NCBI GenBank assembly: GCA_041570235.1
Contig: JBFFWN010000013.1
Span: 1 to 26,911 of the forward strand
Source: SZUA-36 sp041570235
Lineage (GTDB): Bacteria; Pseudomonadota; Gammaproteobacteria; Xanthomonadales; SZUA-36
Direction of reading: 5' to 3'
Length of the DNA stretch: 26,911 nucleotides
Made by a program: the position numbers and the translations under genes. Below are positions 8,258-16,470 of the stretch, in pieces (position 1 is the stretch's first letter; every line of letters starts with the position of its first letter). The notes beneath the pieces were generated by a model. It was given only the letters and a program-made list of their open reading frames with translations. It searched no databases and was not told where the DNA came from.

Positions 8258-8308
8258 GTAAAAAATGATTGCGATTGCCGTGCTCTAGTGGTCTGCTATG
8301 CATCCTAT
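8258..8308. repeat. 51-nt direct repeat, copy 2
   Basis: It is identical to 5323-5373 except at four positions. Its last two bases are the first two of the proposed ATG (8307) of the first ATP-grasp gene, so it forms the complete leader between the terminator and that gene. A promoter for the cluster must lie here or within the terminator's downstream flank. I see no good sigma-70 pair. Confidence 0.85.
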
Positions 8309-9542
8309 GAATATTCACGTCATTTTTGTCGCTCCATTTTTAATGGAAACAACCCTGCGTTTTGTCGCAGGCGCTGCCGGTTTGCCAGGTGTAAACCTGA
8401 GCCTGGTTACCCAGGAGGGGGCAGAAAAGATACCTGACGGCCTGCGTTCACGGCTGGCTGCACACTGGCGCGTCGAGGACGCGCTCGACCCGCAACAGCT
8501 GGTGAATGCAGCACGAGCGCTGGAAAGCAAGCTGGGTAAGGCGGTACGCATGCTTGGTGCCCTGGAGCAATTACAGGTGCCGTTGGCACGTGCCCGCGAA
8601 GCACTCGCCATAGAGGGTCTTGACGTCTCATCCGCAAAGAATTTTCGCGACAAAGCCCGAATGAAGGATGTCTTACGTGAAGCCGGCTTGCCGTGTGCCC
8701 GTCATGTACTGGCTGAAAATGCGCACCAGGCCCATGGCTTTGCCGCGCAAACCGGTTATCCACTGGTGGCCAAACCGCCGTCCGGGGCCGGCGGCAAAGG
8801 TACGTATCGTCTTGATTCTGATAATGATCTGAATACCCTGCTCCATCGCTACCCGCCATCTGCCGGCGAACCTGTGATGCTGGAAGAATTTGTCTCAGGC
8901 ACAGAACACTCGTTTGACAGTATCGTCATCAGAGGAAAACCGGTCTGGCACTCCATCTCACGTTACATGCCGGCACCGTTGCAGGTGCTGGAAAACCCCT
9001 GGATTCAGTGGTGCGTCTTTCTGCCCCGGGATATCAGTGGTGAGGAATTTGCACCGATCCGCGACGCAGGCTTCAAAGCCGTGCAAGCGCTTGGTCTTGA
9101 AACCGGCCTCAGTCACATGGAGTGGTTCCAGTTAGACGCCGAGCGGATCGCCATATCTGAGGTCGGCGCCCGTCCGCCGGGGGCGCAGATCACCAGCCTT
9201 CTTTCATGGGCGCATGACCTGGATTTCTACCGGGCCTGGCCCCGGTTGTTGATTTTCGACGAGTTTGAACCACCCGCTCGCAATTACGCGGTGGGCGCGG
9301 CCTATTTCCGTGGCCAAAAGAGCGTTGCCGGTGGATCGCGCGTTCGCGCCATTCATGGCCTGGATGAAGCACAGCGGCGCTTTGGTCACCTGGTTGTCGA
9401 AGCCCGTTTACCATCCGAAGGGCAGTTTGCCTCCGACAGTTACGAGGGCGAGGGATACGTGATTATTCGTGACCCCGATTCTGCAGTGGTTGAAGAGGCC
9501 CTGAAGCAGATCGTCAGCCTGGTCCGTGTGGAGCTTGCCTGA
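8307..9542 (+). CDS. ATP-grasp ligase, paralogue 1 of 3
   Basis: This 411-residue enzyme is predicted to activate a carboxylate as an acyl-phosphate with ATP and join it to an amine or similar nucleophile in the cytoplasm. It has an N-terminal pre-ATP-grasp region (MNIHVIFVAPFL) and a conserved FRDKARMKDVLREAGLP segment. The ATP-binding lysine loop KPPSGAGGKGT starts at residue 156, EEFVSGTEHSFD lies near 193, and the Mg/ATP loop SEVGARPPGAQ near 284. The ATG at 8307 was preferred over 8298 because its MNI opening matches the paralogues at 13663-14883 and 16471-17691. The next gene starts 3 nt after the stop, so the two are surely co-transcribed. The substrate is unknown. Confidence 0.85.
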   Translation: MNIHVIFVAPFLMETTLRFVAGAAGLPGVNLSLVTQEGAEKIPDGLRSRLAAHWRVEDALDPQQLVNAARALESKLGKAVRMLGALEQLQVPLARAREALAIEGLDVSSAKNFRDKARMKDVLREAGLPCARHVLAENAHQAHGFAAQTGYPLVAKPPSGAGGKGTYRLDSDNDLNTLLHRYPPSAGEPVMLEEFVSGTEHSFDSIVIRGKPVWHSISRYMPAPLQVLENPWIQWCVFLPRDISGEEFAPIRDAGFKAVQALGLETGLSHMEWFQLDAERIAISEVGARPPGAQITSLLSWAHDLDFYRAWPRLLIFDEFEPPARNYAVGAAYFRGQKSVAGGSRVRAIHGLDEAQRRFGHLVVEARLPSEGQFASDSYEGEGYVIIRDPDSAVVEEALKQIVSLVRVELA

Positions 9543-9545
9543 ACA

Positions 9546-10475
9546 ATGGTGATGCGAATACTACTGGGCCCTCAGAGCCCGCAGCCGAACCTTCGAAAGG
9601 CCATCGAAACCATCAACCCCGACGGACCGATCGTGGTGATCACCGCCGGTTGGCGTGATTCCGAGGGAGAGATCGGCGAATTAAGCGAGGTTGTGGGTCG
9701 CCCGGTTGAAGACCTCAAGCTGTACCAGCGGGCCGAAGAAATTTATGCGCATGAACCGTCCCTGCGTGATCTGAAACGCGAACGGCAGGATAAACTGACG
9801 GAACTGCAGCGTCTTTACCGGATTCGCCTGTCAGCGACCATTGTTGCAGCGCGAAAACTCATGCGCACACGGGCCGACCCCGAATTACTGCGCCCGGAAC
9901 GGCGCGCGGCCATCAACCAGGTGCGGGCGCTCGACCAGCACCATCTGCGCCGGATCAGGGCGATCCACCAGGATTTCGACCAAAAACGTGCAAGCCTGGA
10001 CATTCCGATGACAATGGTTCACCTGGACGAGGTGCGCCGCCTGGTAAGTGAAGCCGGCCTTGTGCTGATCGCCGGTGGTCATGTGGCCGTATTGTTAAAC
10101 CGCATGCGTTTGTTTCACCTTGGCGGCTTACTGCAACAAAAACCCCTGATCGCCTGGTCGGCGGGGGCCATGGCCCTGAGTGAACACATTGTCCTGTTTC
10201 ATGATGCCGCACCGCAGGGCAAGCGTGATGCAGAATTGCTGGACGCCGGTCTTGGGATTGTTCGCCGGCGGGTTTTACTGCCACATGCACGGACACGCCT
10301 GGACTGGCGCAATCGCGGCAGAATGGCCTTGTTCAGCCGTCGATTCTCACCCGCTGTATGCTGCACGCTGGATAATGGCTCGATGATTCAGCTTGACGAT
10401 GAAAAATTGATTGCATCAACCGGTTCTTCCATCGTGGCGAGAACAGGCCGTAAGAAAGATTTGAGCAACTCATGA
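9546..10475 (+). CDS. S51 peptidase/cyanophycinase-like protein with helical insertion
   Basis: The protein has 309 residues. The second half carries the class I amidotransferase-like fold of family S51: LVLIAGGHVAVLL (about 173-185) and the nucleophile elbow AWSAGAMAL with the candidate serine at 205. PHARTRLDW near 247 holds a candidate catalytic histidine. Family members include dipeptidase E and cyanophycinase, which cleave Asp- or beta-Asp-containing peptides. Residues about 60-145 are a highly charged, helical segment (many Arg, Glu, Gln) that ordinary S51 enzymes lack; it may be a coiled coil. An alternative start is the ATG at 9552. The gene sits 3 nt after an ATP-grasp gene and overlaps the next gene by 4 nt (ATGA). 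Peptide trimming or amidase activity is inferred. Confidence 0.75.
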   Translation: MVMRILLGPQSPQPNLRKAIETINPDGPIVVITAGWRDSEGEIGELSEVVGRPVEDLKLYQRAEEIYAHEPSLRDLKRERQDKLTELQRLYRIRLSATIVAARKLMRTRADPELLRPERRAAINQVRALDQHHLRRIRAIHQDFDQKRASLDIPMTMVHLDEVRRLVSEAGLVLIAGGHVAVLLNRMRLFHLGGLLQQKPLIAWSAGAMALSEHIVLFHDAAPQGKRDAELLDAGLGIVRRRVLLPHARTRLDWRNRGRMALFSRRFSPAVCCTLDNGSMIQLDDEKLIASTGSSIVARTGRKKDLSNS

Positions 10476-11608
10476 ACCCTCAAATCGAAAATCTTTATAG
10501 CGAAGGTATTCCGTCGGTCCGGCAGATCGATGAGTTTATTCAGAACAACCGGTTTCCACTGGTTGAGCCCGGTCACGTAACATTTGTGTATCGAGGGCAA
10601 GCTGATGAGGTTAACTTGCGGCGCTGGATTTCCGGGCTGAACACGGCGCAATCCATGCAGTCGCTGGAGGGAACGGATCTGTGGGCGCTGACAATGGAGC
10701 TACCCGGGAAATCCCGTTTCGAATACAAGTTCGAGGTGGTGCGCGGCGGCAACCGTGACCTGGTACTTGATCAACTGAATGAAGTACAGGCTCATGACCC
10801 GTTCGGCGCCAACTCGGTCTGCCAGGGCTTTGGTTATACACGGCCGTCATGGACCCTGCACGACCCCGAAGCCCGTAGCGGCGAACTGACCGGATTCCAA
10901 ATGCATAGCCAGGCATTCGAAAGCCAGCGAGACATCCATGTCTACCTGCCGGCGCGCTTCAGACGCAACCGCAGTTACCCATTGCTGGTTGTCCACGATG
11001 GGGCGGATTATCTCCGTTATGCCGATCTCAAAACGGTTCTGGATAACCTGATTCATAATCTCGAAATCCCGGCCATGGTAGTTGCCATGACACAATCCCC
11101 CGATCGCCTGGTTGAATATACCGGGGACCTGCGGCATGCCCGTTTCATTGGTGATGAACTCCTTAATGAAATGAAATTGAGGTTTCCGCTGATTGACAAT
11201 AACAGTGCCAGGGGGCTAATGGGCGCCAGTCTTGGCGGGGTGGCAAGCCTGCACGCCGCGCGCCAATACCCGAACCGTTTCGGGCAGTTGCTGTTGCAAT
11301 CGGGTTCCTTTGCCTTCAGTGATCTCGGCCACCACCAGAAGGGACCGGTCTTCGACCCGGTGGTGCGTTTTGTCAACGAGTACCGCAAGCATCCGTTTGC
11401 AGTGGCCGAAAAAATCTATATGAGCTGTGGTATTTACGAATCGCTGATCTATGAAAATCGCTCGATGGCTCCGCTGTTGCAGGCACAGGGAATGCAGGTC
11501 AAATTCGAAGAGGCCCGCGACGCACATAATTGGGAAAATTGGCGCGACCGTCTGCGCAACGGCCTTTCATGGCTATTCCCCGGACCGCTCTGGATGGTCT
11601 ATGAGTAA
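10472..11608 (+). CDS. Fes-like esterase with N-terminal E-set domain
   Basis: The protein has 378 residues and no signal peptide, so it is probably cytoplasmic. Residues about 30-120 (GHVTFVYRGQADEVNLRRW ... YKFEVVRGG) resemble the E-set/glycogen-binding-like domain at the front of enterochelin esterase Fes. The alpha/beta-hydrolase part follows: DIHVYLPARFRRNRSYPLLVVHDG, the nucleophile elbow MGASLGG with Ser253, and a candidate catalytic histidine in DAHNWENW (His352). The family hydrolyses ester bonds in siderophores and other compounds. It starts inside the stop of the S51-like gene (ATGA), which implies translational coupling. A siderophore role is possible but the cluster shows no siderophore synthase; esterase or transacylase action on the ligase product is inferred. 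Confidence 0.8.
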   Translation: MNPQIENLYSEGIPSVRQIDEFIQNNRFPLVEPGHVTFVYRGQADEVNLRRWISGLNTAQSMQSLEGTDLWALTMELPGKSRFEYKFEVVRGGNRDLVLDQLNEVQAHDPFGANSVCQGFGYTRPSWTLHDPEARSGELTGFQMHSQAFESQRDIHVYLPARFRRNRSYPLLVVHDGADYLRYADLKTVLDNLIHNLEIPAMVVAMTQSPDRLVEYTGDLRHARFIGDELLNEMKLRFPLIDNNSARGLMGASLGGVASLHAARQYPNRFGQLLLQSGSFAFSDLGHHQKGPVFDPVVRFVNEYRKHPFAVAEKIYMSCGIYESLIYENRSMAPLLQAQGMQVKFEEARDAHNWENWRDRLRNGLSWLFPGPLWMVYE

Positions 11609-11690
11609 GGCGGTATCGCAACTGATGAAAATCTGGTTCACTGGATTGGAAGGACGTATGATATTCAGACTGCAGAAAAAGGACAGTTAA
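11601..11690 (+). CDS. possible 29-codon small ORF between esterase and ligase
   Basis: An ORF from ATG 11601 to TAA 11690 overlaps the esterase stop by 8 nt and ends exactly where the GTG of the next ligase begins. The peptide begins MSKAVSQLMKIW and ends FRLQKKDS. An internal ATG at 11658 preceded by GGAAGGA could give only 10 residues. The exact fit into the gap is suggestive, and some PGM1-type ligases act on ribosomal peptides. But a gap of this size can be open by chance, and part of it serves as the ligase ribosome-binding site. Treat as a candidate only. Confidence 0.3.
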   Translation: MSKAVSQLMKIWFTGLEGRMIFRLQKKDS

Positions 11691-12932
11691 GTGGCAAACA
11701 TAACTCGAAAAATTGGCTTATCACTCGGCGCGGATATTTGTTGGCCGATCTGTTATGAAGAGCTGCTAAAGAAGCTCAATCTTAAACTGCCGATTGATGG
11801 CAACACCGTCAGCTTCGAATCGTCCCGGGTCAACATCGAACCTTTCGATCTGCGCCATGGCAGTAATTACGACGTGGTCATCGACCGTTTGACCCACTGG
11901 TATCACACCTCGCGCGAATGGATTAAAACCGAAATCCTGGTCAACGATCTGTATGTATTCAACAATCCGTGGTCGTTACAATCGATGGAAAAACAGACCA
12001 CCTATGCAGCCATGATGCGCCTGGGGTTTCCTGTGCCCGATACATGGATGATCCCGCCAAAGGGATACGAGGAGTCCAGTGACCTGCAGCCAACCTTGAG
12101 GCGCTATGCAAAGCTGTTCGATCTTGGTGCTATCGGCGATAAAATCGGCTACCCGCTTTACATGAAACCCTATGATGGCGGCGCCTGGGTGGGTGTGACC
12201 GGCATCAAAAACCGTCAGGAACTGCTGAATGCTTACGAGAGCAGCGGAACACGGGTGATGAACCTGCAAAAAGGTGTTGAGCCAAATGATGCGTTTGTGC
12301 GTTGTGTTGGTCTCGGTCCGCAGTTCCGCCTGGTTAACTATGATCCTGGAGCGCCGTTGCATGACCGCTACCAAATGGATCATGATTTTCTGCCAGCCGA
12401 CCAGGCGCAGCAAATGCGCGACATGACCATGGTCATCAACGCTTTCTTTGGCTGGGATTTCAACTCATGCGAAGCCCTGCGTCAGGAAGGCGTCTGGTAT
12501 CCGATTGATTTTGCCAATGCATGCCCCGATTCACAGGTCACCTCGCTGCATTATCATTTTCCCTGGCTGATCAAATCCAATCTGCGTTGGTCAATATTCT
12601 GCGCAGCCACCGACAGATCGATGAAGACAAACCTTGATTGGCAGGACTATTTCGAGATTGCCGACCGGGATATTCCCTTCGAAGAAAAAATGCCTGCATA
12701 CGTCAGCCTGGCCCGTGAGCATTTCAGCGTGGATGAATTCGAGAGTTTCTGCAACACCCATTTGTCGCAGCTTGACGAGGTCGCCTACGAATTTTTTGCC
12801 AGCAATACGGTTCACGAGGCCATCGGCGAAAAAGTCACCGCACTTTACCCGGAACATGAAGTCGACAAGTTTGTCGAGTTGTTTTGGAACCGCGTGCAGA
12901 AATGGCGCGAAGTGGAAGGATCAGGCGCTTGA
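11691..12932 (+). CDS. divergent ATP-grasp ligase
   Basis: The protein has 413 residues and differs from the three paralogues. The N-terminal region contains DRLTHWYHTSREW. The lysine loop is YPLYMKPYDGGAWVGV with Lys159, and a likely metal-binding segment lies in PIDFANACPDS near residue 273. RVMNLQKGV and HDRYQMDHDFLP lie between. The C-terminal 100 residues are helical and acidic, with no recognised motif. The start is the GTG at 11691, with AAGGA 7 nt upstream; no in-frame ATG fits. The next gene begins inside its stop codon. The fold assignment rests on the K-loop and the DxxN segment and is good but not certain; the substrate is unknown. Confidence 0.75.
   Translation: MANITRKIGLSLGADICWPICYEELLKKLNLKLPIDGNTVSFESSRVNIEPFDLRHGSNYDVVIDRLTHWYHTSREWIKTEILVNDLYVFNNPWSLQSMEKQTTYAAMMRLGFPVPDTWMIPPKGYEESSDLQPTLRRYAKLFDLGAIGDKIGYPLYMKPYDGGAWVGVTGIKNRQELLNAYESSGTRVMNLQKGVEPNDAFVRCVGLGPQFRLVNYDPGAPLHDRYQMDHDFLPADQAQQMRDMTMVINAFFGWDFNSCEALRQEGVWYPIDFANACPDSQVTSLHYHFPWLIKSNLRWSIFCAATDRSMKTNLDWQDYFEIADRDIPFEEKMPAYVSLAREHFSVDEFESFCNTHLSQLDEVAYEFFASNTVHEAIGEKVTALYPEHEVDKFVELFWNRVQKWREVEGSGA
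12914..12920 (+). promoter_or_regulatory. ribosome-binding site deciding a TTG start
   Basis: GGAAGGA lies 8 nt before the TTG at 12929 and inside the end of the preceding ligase gene. No Shine-Dalgarno sequence precedes the in-frame ATGs at 12884 and 12902, so TTG with a TTGA stop/start overlap is the best start. Confidence 0.7.
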
Positions 12933-13657
12933 AGCACGTATATCGCTGGTATTCCCCGCATGTAGAACAGGATGTCCAACTGGTCCGCTGGGGCACCTAT
13001 GGCACGCCGGTACTGTTGTTTCCCACCGCCGGTGGTGATGCAGAAGAGGTCGAGCGATTCCACCTTATCGGGGTATTGATGCCACTGATCGAAAGCGGGC
13101 GCATCAAGGTTTACTCGACCGATTCAATTGCCGGCCAAGCCTGGATATCAGGGCAACATTCTGCGGAATATTGCTCCTTGCTGCAAAACAGATTCGACTC
13201 CCTTGTTTACCAGGAAATTGTTCCGCAAATCCGTAAAGATTGCGAATCAACGGATATCGAAATCGTTACCGCAGGCGCCTCCATTGGCGCGTTCAACGCA
13301 GTGGCGACCGTCTGCCGGCATCCGGATGTATTCCGCATGGCGATTGCGATGAGTGGTACCTACGATCTTTCCAAGTACCTCGAAGGGCGTTTTATCCAGG
13401 ATTTTTATTTCGCTTCGCCACTGCATTTTTTACCCGGCCTGGAAGGGCCGCTGCTGGAGCAATTGCGCAAAAGAACGATCCTGCTGCCCTCCGGCGAAGG
13501 TGACTTTGAAGATATCGACGAGTCGTGGCGAATGGCTGAAGCACTTGGCGCAAAGGGTATTCCAAACCGTGTTGACCCCTGGGGCACTGAATGGCGACAT
13601 GACTGGGTAACCTGGCGTGTCATGTTGCCAAAATACCTGGCAGAATTTGTCGACTGA
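12929..13657 (+). CDS. esterase-family alpha/beta hydrolase
   Basis: This is a compact hydrolase of 242 residues from the TTG start. It opens KHVYRWYSPHVEQDV and continues with GTYGTPVLLFPTAGGDAEE, typical of the first strands and oxyanion region of the family. The nucleophile elbow is TAGASIGAFNA with Ser118. FRMAIAMSGTYDLS follows. The candidate histidine lies in WRHDWVTW (His224) near the C-terminus, and an acid could be supplied by SGEGDFEDIDESW. There is no signal peptide and no added domain, unlike the larger esterase at 10472. It overlaps the upstream ligase by 4 nt. The substrate is unknown; the context suggests it edits or releases the product of the ligases. Confidence 0.8.
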   Translation: MKHVYRWYSPHVEQDVQLVRWGTYGTPVLLFPTAGGDAEEVERFHLIGVLMPLIESGRIKVYSTDSIAGQAWISGQHSAEYCSLLQNRFDSLVYQEIVPQIRKDCESTDIEIVTAGASIGAFNAVATVCRHPDVFRMAIAMSGTYDLSKYLEGRFIQDFYFASPLHFLPGLEGPLLEQLRKRTILLPSGEGDFEDIDESWRMAEALGAKGIPNRVDPWGTEWRHDWVTWRVMLPKYLAEFVD

Positions 13658-13662
13658 AAGTT

Positions 13663-14883
13663 TCAGCCCGCGTAGAGGTGAAGCTCTGACCCTACCCTGT
13701 CTGCCATTTCCATGGTTTTTTCAAGGTCGGGATGGCGCAGCATCACGAAGCCATCAGAGACCAGCGTTTTAAGCCAGTCACGGCGTTGGCTACCGACCGG
13801 AAGCAAGGTGTTCCATACCACGTGCTCGCCGAACTCCTGCTGTAGTTTATCGATACCCTCAATCTTCGAGATGCGCCCGACGCCGCGCGCACGTTTGTAG
13901 ATGTTGGCAACATTGTATTTGGGTTTAATGCCCTCGCTGATACTACCCAGCGTAACGGCATTGGCCCATTCACGAAACACATCGAAATCGCATACATACT
14001 TCATCTGATCGACCTGGTGGGCGCCGGGCGGACGTGCGCCAATCTCGCCAAACACCACTTCGCCATCGGCTTTTCGATACCATTCCATATGGGTAAAGCC
14101 GGTGTCGAACTCCAGGGCCCGGATAACATCGAAGCCCATTTTCACGCCTTCGCGCAAATCAGGATGATCAATGTCCTTAAGCGCGATGACCTGCGGACTG
14201 ATCCACTCGTGACTGCGCGCAACCAGGGGCCTTGGACGGTACCAGGCGATATTATAATAAGCGATCCTGCCGTTGACGGTGATGGTGTCAAAGGTATATT
14301 CCTCGCCTTCCACGAATTCCTCCACGCTGACTGTCTGCACGTGACGCAGGCGTGGAAGCACCGACCTGAGTTCTTCCGCATTGCTTACCCGGTATGTATC
14401 GGCGGAACCGGCCCCGTCGATCGGCTTGAGAATGATTGGAAAACCGATCAACTCGCAAGCCTCCCAGACATCCGCAACAGATTGTGCCGCGACGTGACGC
14501 GGCGTGCGTATTCCGGCAGCATCCAGGGCCTGCTTCATCAACTCCTTATCGCGGAATCGTTGTGCCTGCTCGACGTTCAGACCGGGTACGCCAAATGACT
14601 CTCTGAGGCGCGCCGCCAAAAGGATACCGGGCTCCCACAGGCATTCGATTCTATCAAGCTGCTGGCCACGCAGGCGTTCACGCACCGCGGCTATCACCTG
14701 GTCCTCATCCCACAGCGAGTGCACGGGAATGTACTCTGCAAGGCACCGGTGAACGAGCGGCGGCAAACTGCCTGCCGGGGAATCACCCACACCGATCACC
14801 CGGGCCCCGGCCTCGGCGAGCCCACGGGTGAACTCCGGCATGTCTGCTGGGTAACCGGGTGAGAGCAATACAATATTCATCAT
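13663..14883 (-). CDS. ATP-grasp ligase, paralogue 2 of 3
   Basis: The protein has 406 residues and is a close relative of the enzymes at 8307 and 16471. It starts MMNIVLLSPGYP with a Rossmann-like pre-ATP-grasp segment (EAGARVIGVGDSP). It has FRDKELMKQALDAAGI, the lysine loop KPIDGAGSADT with Lys153, the EEFVEGEEYTFDTI strand and the metal loop FGEIGARPPGAHQ. The true start may be the second Met (14880), which aligns with the paralogues. The gene is inverted relative to its neighbours: its stop lies 5 nt from the stop of the upstream esterase and its start is 89 nt from glgA, so the two divergent genes share one control region. The substrate is unknown. Confidence 0.85.
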   Translation of the reverse strand: MMNIVLLSPGYPADMPEFTRGLAEAGARVIGVGDSPAGSLPPLVHRCLAEYIPVHSLWDEDQVIAAVRERLRGQQLDRIECLWEPGILLAARLRESFGVPGLNVEQAQRFRDKELMKQALDAAGIRTPRHVAAQSVADVWEACELIGFPIILKPIDGAGSADTYRVSNAEELRSVLPRLRHVQTVSVEEFVEGEEYTFDTITVNGRIAYYNIAWYRPRPLVARSHEWISPQVIALKDIDHPDLREGVKMGFDVIRALEFDTGFTHMEWYRKADGEVVFGEIGARPPGAHQVDQMKYVCDFDVFREWANAVTLGSISEGIKPKYNVANIYKRARGVGRISKIEGIDKLQQEFGEHVVWNTLLPVGSQRRDWLKTLVSDGFVMLRHPDLEKTMEMADRVGSELHLYAG

Positions 14884-14972
14884 TATTTTATGAGCACTTT
14901 ATGCAGGGATAATGGTTAGAATAAGCCAAGGGAAAGGCCCTTCCAGACATCAAGGTTAAAATTGACATTATC
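14884..14972. promoter_or_regulatory. divergent control region between ligase 2 and glgA
   Basis: This 89-nt AT-rich spacer separates two divergent genes and must hold both promoters. GATAAT (14907-14912) and TAGAAT (14916-14921) could be plus-strand -10 boxes, but neither has a well-placed -35. TTGACA at 14962 is too close to the glgA start to act for it. No operator palindrome is evident. Confidence 0.4.
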
Positions 14973-16439
14973 ATGCCACAGGAATCACTGAAAATCTGCC
15001 TGGCCAGTTCAGAGCTGGCGCCACTGGCCAAGACCGGAGGTTTGGCTGACGTCACCTCCGCCCTTTCGGCCTTTATCGATGGCGATGGCCACGATATACG
15101 CGTACTGATACCGTTTTATTCTTCTATCGATACCTCGTCGCTGGAAGTTACGCGCGTTGATTACCTGCAAGACCTGCCGATTCAAATCGGGCGGCACCAT
15201 TTTCGTTACTCCATTGACACGGCAAAGCTACCCGGCACCGAACTTGCGGTATATTTGTTGCGCTGCCCACAGCTCTATGACCGGCCGGGAATATACACAT
15301 CCAATGGGGATGAGCACCTGCGATTCATCCTGCTGTCCCGGGCAGCGATTGAAATGTGTCAGCACATGGGTTTTGCACCCGATATTTTCAGTTGCCATGA
15401 CTGGCACACCTCGCTGGTGCCGTTGTACCTGAAAACACGCTATGCCTGGGATCGCCTTTTTGAGAAAACACGATCGGTCCTGACCATCCATAACATCGGT
15501 CACCAGGGTATTTTTGACGCTGGCATCCTTGAGGACCTCGGCCTGGAGCACGAAAATGACAAGCTGCATCAGGACGACCTTGCCGGTGGTGTGATCAACT
15601 TTTTAAAAACCGGTTTGCTTTACGCGGATATGCTGACCACGGTCAGCCCGGGTTATGCAAAGGAAATTTTGGGGCCTGAATATGGCATGGGCTTACAGGA
15701 CATTCTGCGCCAGCGTCGCCATTCCCTGGTCGGTATCCTGAACGGGGTTGATACCAATGAGTGGAACCCCGCTGCTGATCCGCTGATTCCGTATTCTTAT
15801 GATAGCCGCCGAATCGCAGGAAAGAAAAAAAACAAAACGGCATTGATGCAAGAGCTCGGGCTCGATTGTAATGATGACATGCCGCTGCTTGGAATGGTCA
15901 GCCGCCTGACCAGTCAAAAAGGCATAGACCTTATCCAGCAAACACTCCCGGAGATGATGATACAAAGGCGTTTCGGCGTGGTCGTGCTGGGAAGCGGGGA
16001 TCAACGATACGAACATTTTTTCAGCTGGTTACAGAACCGCCATCCTGACAGGGTTTGCTTCTATCGTGGCTTCAGCAACAAGTTGGCTCATCTGATAGAA
16101 GCCGGTAGTGATATTTTCCTGATGCCCTCGCTGTTTGAACCTTGCGGGTTGAACCAGATGTACAGCCTGCGTTATGGAACGGTCCCGATTGTCCGGCGCA
16201 CCGGGGGGCTGGCCGACTCGGTGCAGCAGTTCGACCCATCCAGCGGCCAGGGAACCGGAATTGTTTTCAATGATTACAATGCGCCTGCGCTGGGCTGGGC
16301 CATTAATTTTGCATTGGATTTATATCCGAATAAGAAACCCTGGCGTCAGATGATGCGTAACGGCATGGCCATGGATTTCTCCTGGGAACGGCAGGGACAC
16401 ATTTATATTGATCTGTTTCGCCGGATAACAAACAAGTAG
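14973..16439 (+). CDS. glgA: glycogen (starch) synthase
   Basis: This is a GT5 glycosyltransferase that extends alpha-1,4-glucan with ADP-glucose. The 488 residues show the full family pattern: the substrate loop KTGGLADV at residues 20-27, FSCHDWHTSLVPLYL, LTIHNIGHQG, TVSPGYAKEI, LNGVDTNEWNP, and SRLTSQKGIDL. The C-terminal catalytic block is SLFEPCGLNQMYSLRYGTVP then RRTGGLADSV. Nothing essential looks missing. None of the usual partners (glgB, glgC, glgP) is in the window; the gene sits among ATP-grasp ligases instead. The next ligase begins 31 nt downstream, so glgA probably leads an operon of three genes. A housekeeping glycogen role or a role in a glucan-linked product are both possible. 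Confidence 0.95.
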   Translation: MPQESLKICLASSELAPLAKTGGLADVTSALSAFIDGDGHDIRVLIPFYSSIDTSSLEVTRVDYLQDLPIQIGRHHFRYSIDTAKLPGTELAVYLLRCPQLYDRPGIYTSNGDEHLRFILLSRAAIEMCQHMGFAPDIFSCHDWHTSLVPLYLKTRYAWDRLFEKTRSVLTIHNIGHQGIFDAGILEDLGLEHENDKLHQDDLAGGVINFLKTGLLYADMLTTVSPGYAKEILGPEYGMGLQDILRQRRHSLVGILNGVDTNEWNPAADPLIPYSYDSRRIAGKKKNKTALMQELGLDCNDDMPLLGMVSRLTSQKGIDLIQQTLPEMMIQRRFGVVVLGSGDQRYEHFFSWLQNRHPDRVCFYRGFSNKLAHLIEAGSDIFLMPSLFEPCGLNQMYSLRYGTVPIVRRTGGLADSVQQFDPSSGQGTGIVFNDYNAPALGWAINFALDLYPNKKPWRQMMRNGMAMDFSWERQGHIYIDLFRRITNK

Positions 16440-16470
16440 CACTTTTTAACGGCCAGGCCGGGGCACACCA

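Noticed and set aside
5323..8308. attL/attR of an integrative element
   Set aside because: No integrase, recombinase or tRNA target is seen; the repeat copies differ at four positions. Kept only as an unexplained direct repeat.
14962..14967. TTGACA as a -35 box for glgA
   Set aside because: It ends only 5 nt before the start codon, leaving no room for a -10 box and transcript start.
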